In this document: piece after piece, positions 36,476-47,747 of the stretch | How positions within the stretch are numbered: the stretch's first letter is position 1 | Layout: every line of letters begins with the position of its first letter | Source of the DNA: Cycas panzhihuaensis | Taxonomy: Eukaryota; Cycadophyta | Length of the DNA: 64,000 bases | Assembly: GCA_023213395.1 (NCBI GenBank) | Contig: CM041465.1 | Location: 161,951,741-162,015,740, forward strand | Reading direction: 5' to 3' | Made by a program: the position numbers and the translations under genes | Notes under the pieces: model-generated | The model's database searches: none | What the model saw: the letters and a program-made list of their open reading frames with translations, nothing else | What the model was told of the DNA's origin: nothing

Positions 36476-37513
36476 ATGGAGGATAATAATATAGTTATAT
36501 GTACTCCTGAAATAAATGAATATTACTTAAGGGATTCGTTTCTTCCAGTACCTAAGTGCAATGGTTAAGACTACTTCTTTTGGACAATTAAAATGAGATG
36601 TCTATTCATATTTAGAGGTTTATGGAAGATTGTTACTGATCCCTAATGATGAAGAAGAAAAGGAAATGCTTGAGAAGAAAGATAGGAAAGCATTCATTAT
36701 GATTTGTGCTACATTCAATGATGTTGATCTTCCTTCCAAATTCTATTTTGTTTATCTTATTATTCTACATACAAGTAATGCTAAAGAAGCTTAGGATTTT
36801 CTAAGGGGAGTATTTGAACAAACTCCTGAAGAAACACAATGAATGATTGAAAATGCAATTAAGGTTAGTTATGGTACAGGTACAATGAATGAAGAAAGTA
36901 TCATCAACACTGATGAAACAACATGTCAAGATGAAGAATGTTTGAGTACTGACGAAACTTCTATTATTGAATGCATTGATGAGATTACAGATGAAGATAT
37001 TGAAAATGATGAATTGATTTTAAGAGAAATTGAATCTAATGATCCTATAAAGGATGAGTCTTATATTGATGATGTTCCTTCTTTAAGCACTGATTCAAGT
37101 TCAAAGAGTATGTTAGTTGATCAAGATTCTGCTCCAAAGATTGAAGAAATCATTGTTGTACATGATGATCAAGAGTTATACAGGATAATGATGATACAGA
37201 AGTTGTGATTGAAGATGGTTACTTACAGGATCTTTATCAGACTAGACCAGCCACAATAAAGAATCAGGATTTATACTTACTAGAGCAACTACATCAACAT
37301 CGTCACTATAGAATTGAAGATGAAAATCAAGCTAAAGATATCATCTTACAAAGGCATCAATACAGAATTGAAGATAAAAATCAAGATGAAGACATCATTC
37401 TGTAGCAAAGACATCACTACAAGATTGAAGACAAGAATCAGGTTGAAGACATCATTCTCAAAGCATTTCCAAGGACAAAGATTGTAAATACAAATGACCC
37501 AAATGTACATTAA
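36476..37513 (+). pseudogene. Copia-C gag-like acidic ORF
   Basis: The sole ORF of copia-C. From ATG 36476 it reads MEDNNIVICTPEINE, then a copia gag (UBN2-type) core with YFFWTIKMRCLFIF and LWKIV, then KAFIMICATFNDVDLPSKF. The second half is very acidic (for example IIECIDEITDEDIENDELIL) and ends in three copies of an HYRIEDENQ repeat. There are stops at likely Gln/Trp positions and two frameshifts (near 36640 and 37180). The stop at 37511 overlaps the polypurine tract. There is no zinc knuckle or enzyme. The acidic part matches no family I recognise. Confidence 0.7.
37298..37462 (+). repeat. Triplicated repeat in the copia-C ORF, about 51-57 bp
   Basis: Three in-frame copies encoding RHYRIEDENQAKDIIL, RHQYRIEDKNQDEDIIL and RHHYKIEDKNQVEDIIL. 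Unit lengths are multiples of three, so the repeat arose while the frame was coding. Confidence 0.85.
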
Positions 37514-37520
37514 GGGGGAG

Positions 37521-37742
37521 TGTTAGAATATTAATGTACATTTGATTTATCCCACATGCAAGTGGGATTACTCTTCCATCATGACTTATATTATAAATAC
37601 ACAATTTTGTGTATCATATTAAAATGATGTTGTAAGGATGTTTTGTTAATACAATTTGAGGTACCTTAAAGTGCAGATTCGATCCTGTGGAGGTGTTCTG
37701 TTTTGTTTGTTAATATCTTGTTGTAGGTTCTATTTTCCAACA
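37521..37742 (+). repeat. 3' LTR of copia-C
   Basis: 222 bp, TGTTAGAATATT to TTTTCCAACA, preceded by the polypurine tract AAGGGGGAG. It has an 11-bp insertion (near GTTGTAAGGAT) relative to the 5' LTR. Confidence 0.92.
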
Positions 37743-37747
37743 CTCTT

Positions 37748-39099
37748 TACCTAAGAGCATGAAAATAAAAGAACTAGGAGAAGAATAAAAGACCTCAACA
37801 AAGAGTATTAGCCCTCCATAACTACATCCTCTAATAGAACCCCGGGATCAAGACCAAGACATAGAGAATGAAGAGAAATAAGAGATGTACTCCAATATGA
37901 AATGAGAAAGGTAAAATCTCCTACTTTTAATAAATAAATAAAAAATAAAAGGGAAGTAGAAGCCTAACTCCTAAACATTAAAAAATACATCAATTTGAAT
38001 GATTTTTACTTCAATGAAAAAGTAAAATTAATAATTTATAATTTGAAAGGAGAAGCATCTCTATGGTGGAATCACCATAGAAAAGTAAAAGGTTTCTTAG
38101 AGAAAGACTTGAGATGGAGTAAGTTTATGAAATACTTCAAATAGAAGTATTTATCAAAATAGTCGTATAAAAAAAAGATTAAAGAAATCCATGAATTAAA
38201 ATAAGGAAGGAGGATTGTTGATAAATATAAAAGGGAATTCTTAGAGTTGCTATAATATGCACCTTATATACAAAAGAAAAAGGTAAAGGTGTATAGGCTC
38301 CTTGGTGAGTTGAATGAAGGGATACAAAACTAAATCAAGATACTAAAACCAAAGACTTTGGAGGAGATCATTTGTAAGGTTAGATACAACAAGAAATAAT
38401 GGAGGAGTCTACATGAAAAGCCTACTAGCTAGAAAGGAATGAAACTAATGAAATTAAAATAACAAAGAAGAAATTTTGAACCTTATTAATTTAATCAAGG
38501 AGGCAAAAATCTTAATCCCCCATAAGGTAATATAAGGTCAAACTTACCAGATGTAAACACCTTAGGAAACCAAGTTATAGGAAGTTGTTATATATGCAAT
38601 GAGAGAGGACATTTTACTACATAATGTCCCTAAAGAGCTAGTACAAGTGGAAGATTATATAATATGGAAATGGAGCTTATTATGGTAGATATAGCCAAAG
38701 AAATAGGGAAGATATTTTTGTGAGTAGTAATTAAGTGAAGACAAGCTAACTGACAATTCATGATAATGCAGTTAGAAGGTAAAATTATTGGCCAAGACCT
38801 TACATTATTAATTAACTCTAAGAGTAGACATAGTTTTATACATCCTAAATTCATTAAAAAATGTAAACTTCAAAGGTAAGTTTATACAAAGAAATTGACT
38901 TCTCAAATGGTTAATATTAATTAATAAAAGAAAGGTAATAGGATTTGTATCTTCATATCCTCTTAAGTAGTAAACTTAGCCCACAAAGATCATCTTTTAT
39001 ATTCTTTCATTATGAGACTATGATGTCATTATTGATATAGAATAGATGGAATCACATCATGCCAAAGTCAATTATTATAAGAAGGTAATTGAATGTTTG
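37748..39099 (+). pseudogene. Gypsy-G gag core and protease
   Basis: Continues the gag interrupted by copia-C. The capsid core at about 37915-38400 shows YNLKGEASLWWNHHRKVKGF, KFMKYF and KTLEEIICKVRY, strongly typical of plant Ty3/gypsy gag. A zinc knuckle (CYICNERGH, then a stop, then C) lies near 38592-38630. Protease follows: LLINSKSRHSFIHPKFIKK near 38800-38870, where the catalytic D-S-G has become N-S-K, then DVII and MESHHAKVNYYKK near 39020-39090. It ends at the gypsy-K insertion. Multiple TAA/TAG stops. Confidence 0.88.
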
Positions 39100-39500
39100 T
39101 GTTAAGTAAGCTCCTAATGTTAGTCAAAGATGAGCATCTGACCACATGGTTAAGGTGGAGAAGGTTAATGTTAATTATTAATTTGTGTGCATGCACCTTG
39201 TATCTCCATTAATAAGATTAAAAGTCGCATGGTCCACCAATAATATGCTAGGAAAAAATGGTCACTTTTGTCTACTTAAAGCCAAACATTTATAAAGAGA
39301 TCTCTTATGTCATAATCTTTTCTTATGAGATTATACTTGTGTACATCTTCTCTTTTGGTGTCCTTTAAGCTTCCTTGTACTCATTCTTATACTTTGGATG
39401 TAATTTGAGCTACTTTAGTGATAAATAAAGATTTGTTAAGCCCTCTTTTTCTTCATAATCTTTTCATTAGTGTGAGAAATTATGGGTTAGGTTTATATCA
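39100..39500 (+). repeat. 5' LTR of gypsy-K
   Basis: 401 bp, TGTTAAGTAAGC to TTATATCA, repeated at 46616-47006. Confidence 0.92.
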
Positions 39501-39502
39501 AG

Positions 39503-39513
39503 TGGTATCAGAG
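39503..39513 (+). other. Primer binding site of gypsy-K
   Basis: TGGTATCAGAG, 2 bp after the LTR; initiator-Met tRNA type. Confidence 0.88.
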
Positions 39514-41150
39514 TGAGGTGTAAAGATCCAACAAGAACATTTAGTAGTTATAGAAAAAGAAAATTTTATTTCTCTTAATGATTTTTGAAACCCTCCCTTA
39601 CATGTAATTTTTATTTTTAAATTATATTTAGTTTTGTCACTTAACACCAGTTAGTTGCAAGTGAGCAACACATTCTAAATCATAAGTCCCACCTTCCCTT
39701 CCCTTAGAGTCTAAGTAGAGACCATATGTTGGGGGTCTATAAACATTATGGAGATATATCATTTCTAACTAAGCACAATTGGGTATACATTGTTGTGTGA
39801 AGTGAGGTACAGACTATGCAATACCTAGGCCTCAGATAGAACCCAATTATGGACTTGTGCCTCCACATACCCTTAGGAATATAAGAGAATCCTTAGAGGC
39901 TCTCTTACCAACTTTGCATAGGAAGATTGTTGATCAGTGGTCCTTCTATAGTGCACAAGTTTGTGGTTAATGCCTAGAAGCTACCCTACTCAAATACTCC
40001 TACATGGTTATAGACCTTACAAGGATGATTTTTCATCTATAGGTAGTACCCTTAGATATTAAATTGAGATATAGTAATGATAGGGAAGTTTATCGTAGGG
40101 CCTACAGAGCCAAATACTCCTTTATCAGAGTCTGGTAGGTTCCCTTATTAGCTATACAACATTTGTTATACAAACATTCCATAAAATCATCATGAGTCTA
40201 TTGTACTTTTATTAATATAACTAAGAACTCTTACAATTTTTTTACTATGATTTATTATTGAGTTTAAATCAATAAAAGTATGATGTACAAACACCATTGC
40301 ATTTAACAAGTGATCATATGAAAAGGCGATAAGACTATAAAATTAAAGTACTCATTATATTTCTGCAAATTTATACAATTCAACTCTAAAGATCTTTTAG
40401 TATAATCAACATCTAAAAATACATCATTGGAGATCCTATCCAAACATTTAGCACCATTTGCATCCTATTTCATCTACATCATAATCAGTATCTAATTCAC
40501 TCGAGTCTAGTCCATACCAATGTCAATACTCAATCTAATTGAGTTCAATCCCTTAGTTAGTCTGCTTTAAAAAATTTTAAAATTTAAAATTTTTTTAAAA
40601 AATTAAAAAAAAAAAAGGAAAAAAGAAAGAGTCATAACTTTATCAATGCTTCTTGGATTCAAACAAGACCTGCATCATTAGACACATTACAAAAATAAAG
40701 AAAAAGAAAAAAGTCTATAGCCCAAAAAATGACCATAAAAATTTATATATCGTATTTCAATTAGTGTCTCATGCTAACCAATTTTCACTAAGTCATTTTC
40801 AATTGTTAATTTTAAAGAAAACAGAACTACAAGCATCTTGTGGTGCCTACAGGCCTTAATTTTTTGCTTACCACCCACCTATATTATCTTGGCAAATATG
40901 CTTAACTTGTTCAAGTGCACTAGGTGATTTTCTTACTCAAACTTTCTAGTTAATAGTCTATAAACACCCCACAAATCACCCCCTTCTCTCTTCTCTCTCC
41001 TTTTTATGCATTTCCACTTCTTTGACACCCATTCTACTTATCTCTCCCACTTCTTTATTTAATGCTTATTTTACTTATCTCTCCTACTTCTTGCATCCCT
41101 TTCTTCTAACTATATCCCACTTCATTAGGACCACTTCTACCTTTCATCAA
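39514..41150 (+). other. Leader of gypsy-K
   Basis: About 1.6 kb of noncoding DNA with an A/T homopolymer-rich stretch at 40565-40630. No protein similarity found. Confidence 0.6.
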
Positions 41151-42579
41151 TGATAGCACCACCAAACCACTCCAAATGCCTTTTCTCCTTGGAAACATGG
41201 TTCCTTTCCATGTAGGACATGCATAAACATGATACAACCAAGCTATTAATGGACCTTACCAATCTAACCAAAGAGGTTATAACTATGTATATTTAACTCT
41301 CCAACTTTATCTCCACAACTAGCGTAAACTCTATAAACACCTCACAAGGTGGAATGCCACCACCCCAGTCTCCATGTTAGTAAACATCTAATCACAAGAT
41401 CAATATACTTATTTCGACTCAAAGATTAATAAATATCTAGCTCGTAATTGGATTAGTAAATTGGATTCATATTTTGTACTCAATCATATATTCTAAGTTG
41501 ATTAGTTGACATTTACCTCCACCCACTTTAAAGGAAAAGCTCATCATTAGTATAAGTGGTGGACTTAAGAGTGTCTAAGAAATCAAACATAAGACCAATT
41601 TTACAAATGCTTCTTTGAGTAATATTAAGAAACATGGAACCAATTCTTTTTTAGCCAACTTACTTGCTTAAGATAATCAACATCGATAGAAGTATATACA
41701 AATGAGTTCCAAGCTATTCATAATCGAGTTACCTAGAATCTAGATAAATAAACATTGATTAAAATATATATAGTTGTCTCAAAGAGAGGATCTAAATGAG
41801 ATTAAAGACCAACAAACCTCCTAGTCTCAAAGATGTTATTAATTTAGCCAAGGTAATTAAAGCCAAGTTTATAATAGAGCAAGCATCTAGGTTTAGAAGA
41901 GACTTAATATGGTTCAACCACCCAAGGCCATTAGATCTATATAAGCCCTTGAGGTTTCGAGTAGAGGACCCTCAATGACAACCAATAGATTGATCAACAA
42001 AATGACTAGTAATAGAATACTTATTAACACAAGTATAGATACCCACATCTAAGGTACATAGGTACAAGAAGTTGATCTATGCTCCTAGTATAGAGAAAAA
42101 CGGTTCCCCTGATGTGGTAAAGTATATAAGGCAAAACAAGTAGTACCATCAACCTCAATTCTAAATTTAAAGATGAACCACTATTGGAATCCTCCCTACC
42201 ACTTAAACCTAAACCTGAAGCATCTTTATCTACTATTTCCTCTTCTACTTGCCCTGACCCATTACGAGGAAAAGGGACTCTAAGGAAGACTCCTATTATA
42301 ATTTTGATTAATGATAGTGCTTTATTAAATTTCATGGACATCATAGTAGCCACATAATTAAACCTTGATATTGAGCCAAAATCAAATTTTAATTGCTCTT
42401 TACTGGGCCACTACACCCTTCATTACATAAGCATTATTTGAAACCTCTAAGCTCAAATTGGTACATATCATCTCATGTCATATTTTTATGTTTTATCTAT
42501 TGGGGGATTATATGCCATCTTAGGAGTCCAATGGCTCTAAACATTAGGCATTTATAATACTAATAACTCCCTAAACATT
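41150..42579 (+). pseudogene. Gypsy-K gag and protease (5' part)
   Basis: Gag begins near MIAPPNHSKCLFSLETWF (about 41150) with a helical LLMDLTNLTKEV segment. Its end is recognisable as PPSLKDVINLAKVIKAKF (about 41815-41870), the usual LAKLxExKx close of a plant gypsy gag. The protease at about 42296-42579 reads IILINDSALLNFMD (usual VLIDSGATHNFID, with D changed to N) and YAILGVQWL. It is cut at 42579 by LINE-A and resumes at 43614. Stops are frequent. No product is expected. Confidence 0.8.
42565..42579 (+). repeat. LINE-A target-site duplication, left copy
   Basis: AACTCCCTAAACATT. The right copy (43614-43628) is AACTCTCCAAATATT. The three differences are all C/T transitions. Confidence 0.75.
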
Positions 42580-43334
42580 ACTTTAAGAATGTTTGGAAAT
42601 TTATCTAGGCCTAATTTGATATAGAGTGGGTGTTCCTTAGAACACTCAAAGAATGGGTGATAGCTTGAAAAAGCCCCTTCAAGAGCAGGATCTTGGCACA
42701 TATTTGGCAAATTTCTATGCCTATATTGATGTGGAACTTATGGAAGGAGAGAAATAGAAGAATATTTTAGGAGAAACATATGGATGAAGTTAGGCTCCAT
42801 GGGGTCATCTGTGCTACTATCGTGGAGATAGTTAATGTCAAAGAAGAGAAATTTATATTGAAATTGAAAGGTGTTGTATTGGAGAATTGGGGGATAAAGA
42901 GGCCCAAAGTGACCATGGGAATGAGAAGACAATGCACCTAGGTTCCTCCCCTAAAAATTTGGGTGAAAATTAATTTTGATGGGGTGGATAAAGGAAATCT
43001 AGACGAGCTAAGAAGAGGTGGTATTTACAAAGATTTAAAAGGGGGAGTCAAGTGGGCTTTCATGGAGTATTACAAGTGGCAAACAAACCATAGGGCAGAG
43101 TTGGTAACTATGCAGAGGGTGATGGATATGGCCTTTGAGGAAGGTTATGATAGGGTGATTATAGAAGGGGATTTGTTAAACATGATAAATATGCTCAGAG
43201 GAGAGGTAGAGCCTGATGAGGAAAATGCAACTATAATTAGAGATGGCCAAGATACCCTTAAGGGTAGAGAGAGTGCTCAGGTGCAACACACTTATAAAGA
43301 AGAGAATACGGTAGTTGATACATTAGCAAACTAG
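42580..43334 (+). pseudogene. LINE-A ORF2 C-terminus with RNase H
   Basis: The first part matches LINE-B (KSPFKS, then WNLWKERNRRIF) with Trp-to-stop changes. From about 42960 an RNase H domain of the RVT_3 type is open for 123 codons: KINFDGVDKGN (first catalytic Asp kept), NHRAELV (Glu) and IIEGDLLNMI (second Asp), ending VDTLAN at the stop near 43333. Compared with full plant L1 ORF2 (over 1,200 residues) only the last fifth remains. The frame upstream of the RNase H has several stops, so no active protein is expected. Confidence 0.88.
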
Positions 43335-43598
43335 GGGGTAATGTATGAGGAATTAGGTATGGAAAGAGGAAGTTTTAGAAGAGATTTTGAGTCTGATTAA
43401 GAAAGATATAGAAGTTATTTCCCATGAGGAGGATCATAGCTAGCCACTAGGCTTGTCATGGCAGGGATGGGTTAGATAAGATTTGGGAAGGTAGAGGATA
43501 GTTAGGCCATAGGCTTGTCATGGAAGATCTATTAGCCAAGATGCAACTTATGTAATAGGGTTGGGGCCCTTTCTAAACCCCCTCATTTATATCATATC

Positions 43599-43613
43599 AA
43601 AAAAAAAAAAAAA
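43599..43613 (+). other. Poly(A) tail of LINE-A
   Basis: A run of A after ATATC. Together with the right target-site copy it marks the 3' end of the LINE; LINE-B has the same TATC-A(n) ending. Confidence 0.85.
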
Positions 43614-46600
43614 AACTCTCCAAATATTCCATTTATAATATTTAAAGATTAGTATGGCCAAACTCATCAATTTTATGGTCTCTAATCACCACCAAATAAA
43701 CTTATTTCCCTAACCAGATGAACAAGTAACTCAAGAGTAGCATTGGATATATTACCTATCTCAATAGCATTCAACTACAATCCAAAATCCATATAGATAT
43801 CTAATCCATTCTAACTAAATACTAATTTATCTTTACCCCTATACCTAGTGGCCTTCCCCCAGATTATAGACTCTACCATACTATAAAACTCAAGAACCCC
43901 CATAACCCCATCAACTTATATTTATACTAAAATGTTTACTTCCAAAAGAATGATATTGAGTGCATCATTAACAAACTCATAAATATAACAATAATACAGC
44001 CTAGTAAAAGCCCTTATATAACCCTTATTATACTAGTTCAAAAAAAAGATGGTCCTTTTTAACTTTGTGTCAATTATAAGAAACTCAACAAACTGGCCAT
44101 TAAGAATAAGTTTTGCACCCTCTAGATTGATGATATGTTAGATGAGATCCATGGGGCTATAATTTTTTCTAAATTAGACTTATAATATAGTTATTATCAA
44201 ATACCAATAACCCCTATAGATAAGTATAAAATGACTTCTCAAGCCTATTATAGCTATTTCAAATTTTAGATCATGTCATTTGGGTTACATAATGCCCCTG
44301 CCACCTTCTAAGCCCTCATGAATAAAATTTTTATACCTTATCTTTAAAAGATCATTATTATCTTCTTTGATGATATACTCATTTATAGTGTTGATATATC
44401 CTTACATCTCTAACATTTGGAAATCACCCTTTAAATCCTTGTACAAAACTAATTATATACCAAGATATCCAAAAGCATATTTGGCAAAACTAAACTATAG
44501 TACTTAGCTCACATCATATCCAAAGCAAGAGTATGAATCAACTGAGATAAAATATTGATCATTACCTAATGGCCCACACTTAAGAATCTCACCTAATTAC
44601 AAACCTTCCTTGGACTAACTGGTTTTTATCATTTTTTCATTAAAAATTACACCTCCATAGTAGCTCCCTTAAAAAGTTTACTTCACAAGGACTCCTACCA
44701 GTATTCACAAAGCATTGATTATGCTTTCAACCTTTTGAAAATACTCATAACAACCACATTAGTCCTCTCCACCTTAGATTTTTTCCAACCTTCTCAATTA
44801 GAATATGATGCTTCAAGTGTTAGATTAAGGGTTATCCTCATGCAAAATTTCCACCCTATTACCTTTGAAAGTTGTAACCTTAAAGAGCATAAGTGTAGGC
44901 TATCAACCTATCAAAAAGAAACTAAGGCCATTCTACATATATTAGATAAGTGACACCATTATTTGCTTGGATCTAAATTTACTATTTTGACCAATCACCA
45001 TAGTCTCTAATGCCTATTAGACCAATTAGTTCTGTCTAAGGAACGAGCCAAGTGGGTTGATAGATTACAGATCTTTAACTTCACTATTTCATAGAAGAAG
45101 GAAAAGGATAACATTGTTGTAAATGCCCTTTCTCAACTCCCATCTAAACCTACCATCTTGGTTATCTCTATGCCCCAACCTTCCTGGCTATAAGACTTAG
45201 TTGAGGACAACAAATCCCAACCTAATTTTATTACATAAGCTAATAAAGTTCATAATCATAAGGATTAGACTCTCCATAATAATTACATCCTCTATCAAAA
45301 CTATATTTTTGTCCACTTGACATCGTTATTTATTCCTCTATATCTTATCCAAGTATAATAACTCTCCCCTTAGTGATCATTCAAAATTTAACAAAACATA
45401 TTGTTGGATTTGCTTAGATTTCTACTAGCCCCATATAAAGCTTATCATCCTCATGTGTGTATATGAATGTGATATATACCAACATAATAAAGTGGACATT
45501 AAGGCCTAACTAGGCTTACTTCAACCTCTAAAATATTTACAAGGAAAATAGTAAGACATTGCTATGGACTTTATCATTGGGCTCCCATTATTAGCTAGGT
45601 ATGATTCTATTTAGGTCATCATAGATTGCTTAACCAAATATGCTCATTTTATACCTATCCATATTACCTATAAAAACCCTCATTTACCTATATCTAATTC
45701 ATCTTTTTCCTTTATGTCTTTCTGTCCATAATTATATCAAACAAATATCCTAAATATACTAGCATAGTAAGATCTCTTCCCAAGTATCAAGAGCATATTT
45801 CAATATGAGCTCAGCATATCACCCTTAAACAGATGGTCAGTCTGAAATTCTTAATAAAATTATGGAGATATACCCATGTTGCTTTATCTTAGAACATCAA
45901 ATATGTTGGACTTCTCAGCTACCCTTAGTAGAATATTAATATAACTCCTCTTATCAATCTATCATTAGGATGATCCCATTTATGGCCCTTTACAGTTATC
46001 TCCCACTATCCTGTCATACCTTGGCCACTAATATTGGTACTATTAGGGTTCAATAAAAACTATAGGATATGGATTAAATCCTTCATACACTTAAGTAAAA
46101 CCTAATAACTAAATAAAATAGTATAAAGCTGTCAGTTGATCATCATCGGTCTGATTAATCTTTTGAAGTAGGTAATTTAGTATTCCTTCACCTTTAACCT
46201 TATAAGCAATAATCCCTTTATAATAATAAATCCCACAATCTCAATCCCTATTATTATGGCCCCTATAAAGTCACCCAATAGATTGACATAATAGCATATG
46301 CCCTTGACTTTCCCCCTATTACTAAGATCCATAACATTTTCCATGTATCTTGCCTGAAAAAATACATGGGAAAATTCATCACCACCCAAACAACCTTCCT
46401 TACCTATTAAGAAGAAATCCACACAGTTCCCCTCATGTATATCTCAAACACCTATTAATTCCATCTCTAAAATAGATCTATTTTTTAGCATCTAGTATAG
46501 TGGGTTGGTTGTTAACCTAATGAAGCAATGTGGGAATTAGAAGACTTTATTAATAGTATCCATATCTTCAACATTTTGAGGACTCAACATCTCAAAGGGG

Positions 46601-46615
46601 GGACTTGTTAAGTAA
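43614..46615 (+). pseudogene. Gypsy-K RT, RNase H, integrase and tail
   Basis: Resumes after LINE-A. RT at about 43990-44430: LVQKKDG, NYKKLNKLAIKNKF, FSKLDL, MSFGLHNAPATF, then FFDDILIYS (active site xxDD) near 44360. RNase H follows at about 44735-45170, with DASSVRLRVILMQ, KETKAILHILDK and HYLLGSKF. Integrase at about 45420-46050 shows a C-x2-C/HN-K region and MDFIIGLPLLARYDSI, then CLTKYAHFIPIH. A chromodomain-like tail, PNEAMWELEDF, lies at about 46517-46600, and the frame ends TGT-TAA at the LTR start. Many stops fall at Gln or Trp codons. This is the standard chromovirus-like order; inactive. Confidence 0.9.
46600..46615 (+). other. Polypurine tract of gypsy-K
   Basis: AAAGGGGGGACT directly before the 3' LTR, overlapping the end of the pol frame. 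Confidence 0.8.
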
Positions 46616-47006
46616 CCTCCAAAGGTTAGCAGCACATAAGCATCTGATTGCATGGTTAAGGTGAAGAAGGTTAATGTCAATTATTAATTTATATTTATGG
46701 GCCACATATCTCCACTAGTGAGATTAAAGACTACATGGTCCACCAATAGGGTGCTAAGAAAAAGTGGCAACTTTTATCTACTTAAGTCCAAACATTTGTA
46801 AAGAGATATTTTATATCATAATCTTTTCTTGGGAGATTATACTTATGTACATCTTCTTTTTTGGTATCCTTTAAGCTTTCTTATACTTATTCTTATACTG
46901 TAGATGTAATTTGAGTTATTTTAGTGATAAATAAAGATCTATTGAGTTCTCTTTTCTCTTATAATCTTTTCATTAGAGTGAAAAGTTATGGGTTGGGTTC
47001 ATATCA
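46616..47006 (+). repeat. 3' LTR of gypsy-K
   Basis: 391 bp, direct repeat of 39100-39500, ending TTCATATCA. Confidence 0.92.
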
Positions 47007-47011
47007 GTTTA

Positions 47012-47457
47012 GATGATCAAGGGAAACTAATAGTAATATAATAGAACAATATCACAACTTGTATGCAGCAAATTTCTACTATGTAAGTAAAGAAGTGGAT
47101 AAAAAAAGGTTGTAAGGCATATGCAACACATATGACCAAAGAATAAACCTATAAAGGACTAATTCTTAAGGATCTTCCCATTGTATGGGAGTTTAAGGAT
47201 GTCTTTCCAAATGAATTGCTTGGGCTACCTCTAAAGAGGGATGTAGATTATGTTATAGAGCTTTACCTTGAGCAAGGCTAATTTTCAAAGCTACATATAA
47301 ACTAGCCATAACTGAGTTAGCTAAATTAAAAATGTAGCTATAAGAGCTACTACATAAAGGATTTATCAAACCAAGTACTTCAGCATGGGGAGATCTACTA
47401 CTATTTATGAAGAAGAAGCATGGATTTCTTAAGTTATATATTAATTATAGACAATTA
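47012..47457 (+). pseudogene. Gypsy-G RT, first part
   Basis: Continues gypsy-G after gypsy-K. It shows the segment between protease and RT (LPIVWEFKDVFPNELLGLPL), then RT beginning with a stretch equivalent to SxAWGxPxLFVKKKHGxL and IDYRQL. Reading stops where copia-D inserted at 47458. The AATTA target site lies inside the conserved RT motif YRQLNKV, which spans both sides of copia-D, confirming the break. Confidence 0.88.
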
Positions 47458-47730
47458 TGTTAGAAACCATAAACAAATAGATTATTTATGTACACAACAA
47501 GCATGAAATAAATAAGCACATAAAGCAAAATTGATGTGGAAAACCTTTTGGTAAAGACCTACCATAATTATTAATTATATTAATACAAAAATGTAATATA
47601 TAAAGGACTTTGAATCCCTTTAAATAAATCCATAAGTGCCCCACATATCACATATGTCAGCCCATATAATAATAAATTATATTACAAATATTCACACAAT
47701 ATATTTGCCACATTAACATTCTTCAGGTTA

Positions 47731-47747
47731 AGATACCACTCTAACAT
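47731..47747 (+). repeat. LINE-B target-site duplication, left copy
   Basis: AGATACCACTCTAACAT, repeated exactly at 49588-49604 after the poly(A) tail; 17 bp, perfect. Confidence 0.93.

Larger units (their letters stand above)
34836..37742 (+). mobile_element. Copia-C, non-autonomous copia element inside gypsy-G
   Basis: LTRs 34836-35046 and 37521-37742 with primer site and polypurine tract, plus orientation. Flanks CCCTT (34831-34835) and CTCTT (37743-37747) are a target-site duplication with one C/T change. The interior is only about 2.5 kb: the shared leader module, a C-poor leader, and one gag-like acidic ORF ending at the polypurine tract. Protease, integrase, RT and RNase H are absent. 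The LTRs are less diverged than those of copia-A, so it is probably younger. Confidence 0.9.
42580..43613 (+). mobile_element. LINE-A, 5'-truncated L1-type LINE
   Basis: A LINE 3' end inserted in the gypsy-K protease region, running from 42580 to a poly(A) tail at about 43599-43613. Its first 36 codons align without gaps to the matching part of LINE-B, starting exactly after the left target-site copy, so the truncation point is clear. It carries the end of the reverse-transcriptase C-terminal region and an RNase H domain. Confidence 0.9.
39100..47006 (+). mobile_element. Gypsy-K, full-length Ty3/gypsy element inside gypsy-G
   Basis: LTRs 39100-39500 and 46616-47006 with primer site and polypurine tract. 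Flanks GTTTG (39095-39099) and GTTTA (47007-47011) are a target-site duplication with one G/A change. Domain order is gag, protease, RT, RNase H, integrase and a chromodomain-like tail. The protease region was later split by LINE-A. The protein differs enough from gypsy-G to be another lineage, and its LTR (about 400 bp) is much shorter. Confidence 0.93.

Noticed and set aside
42024-42353. 109-codon minus-strand frame
   Set aside because: Antisense to the gag-protease region of gypsy-K; no independent motif.
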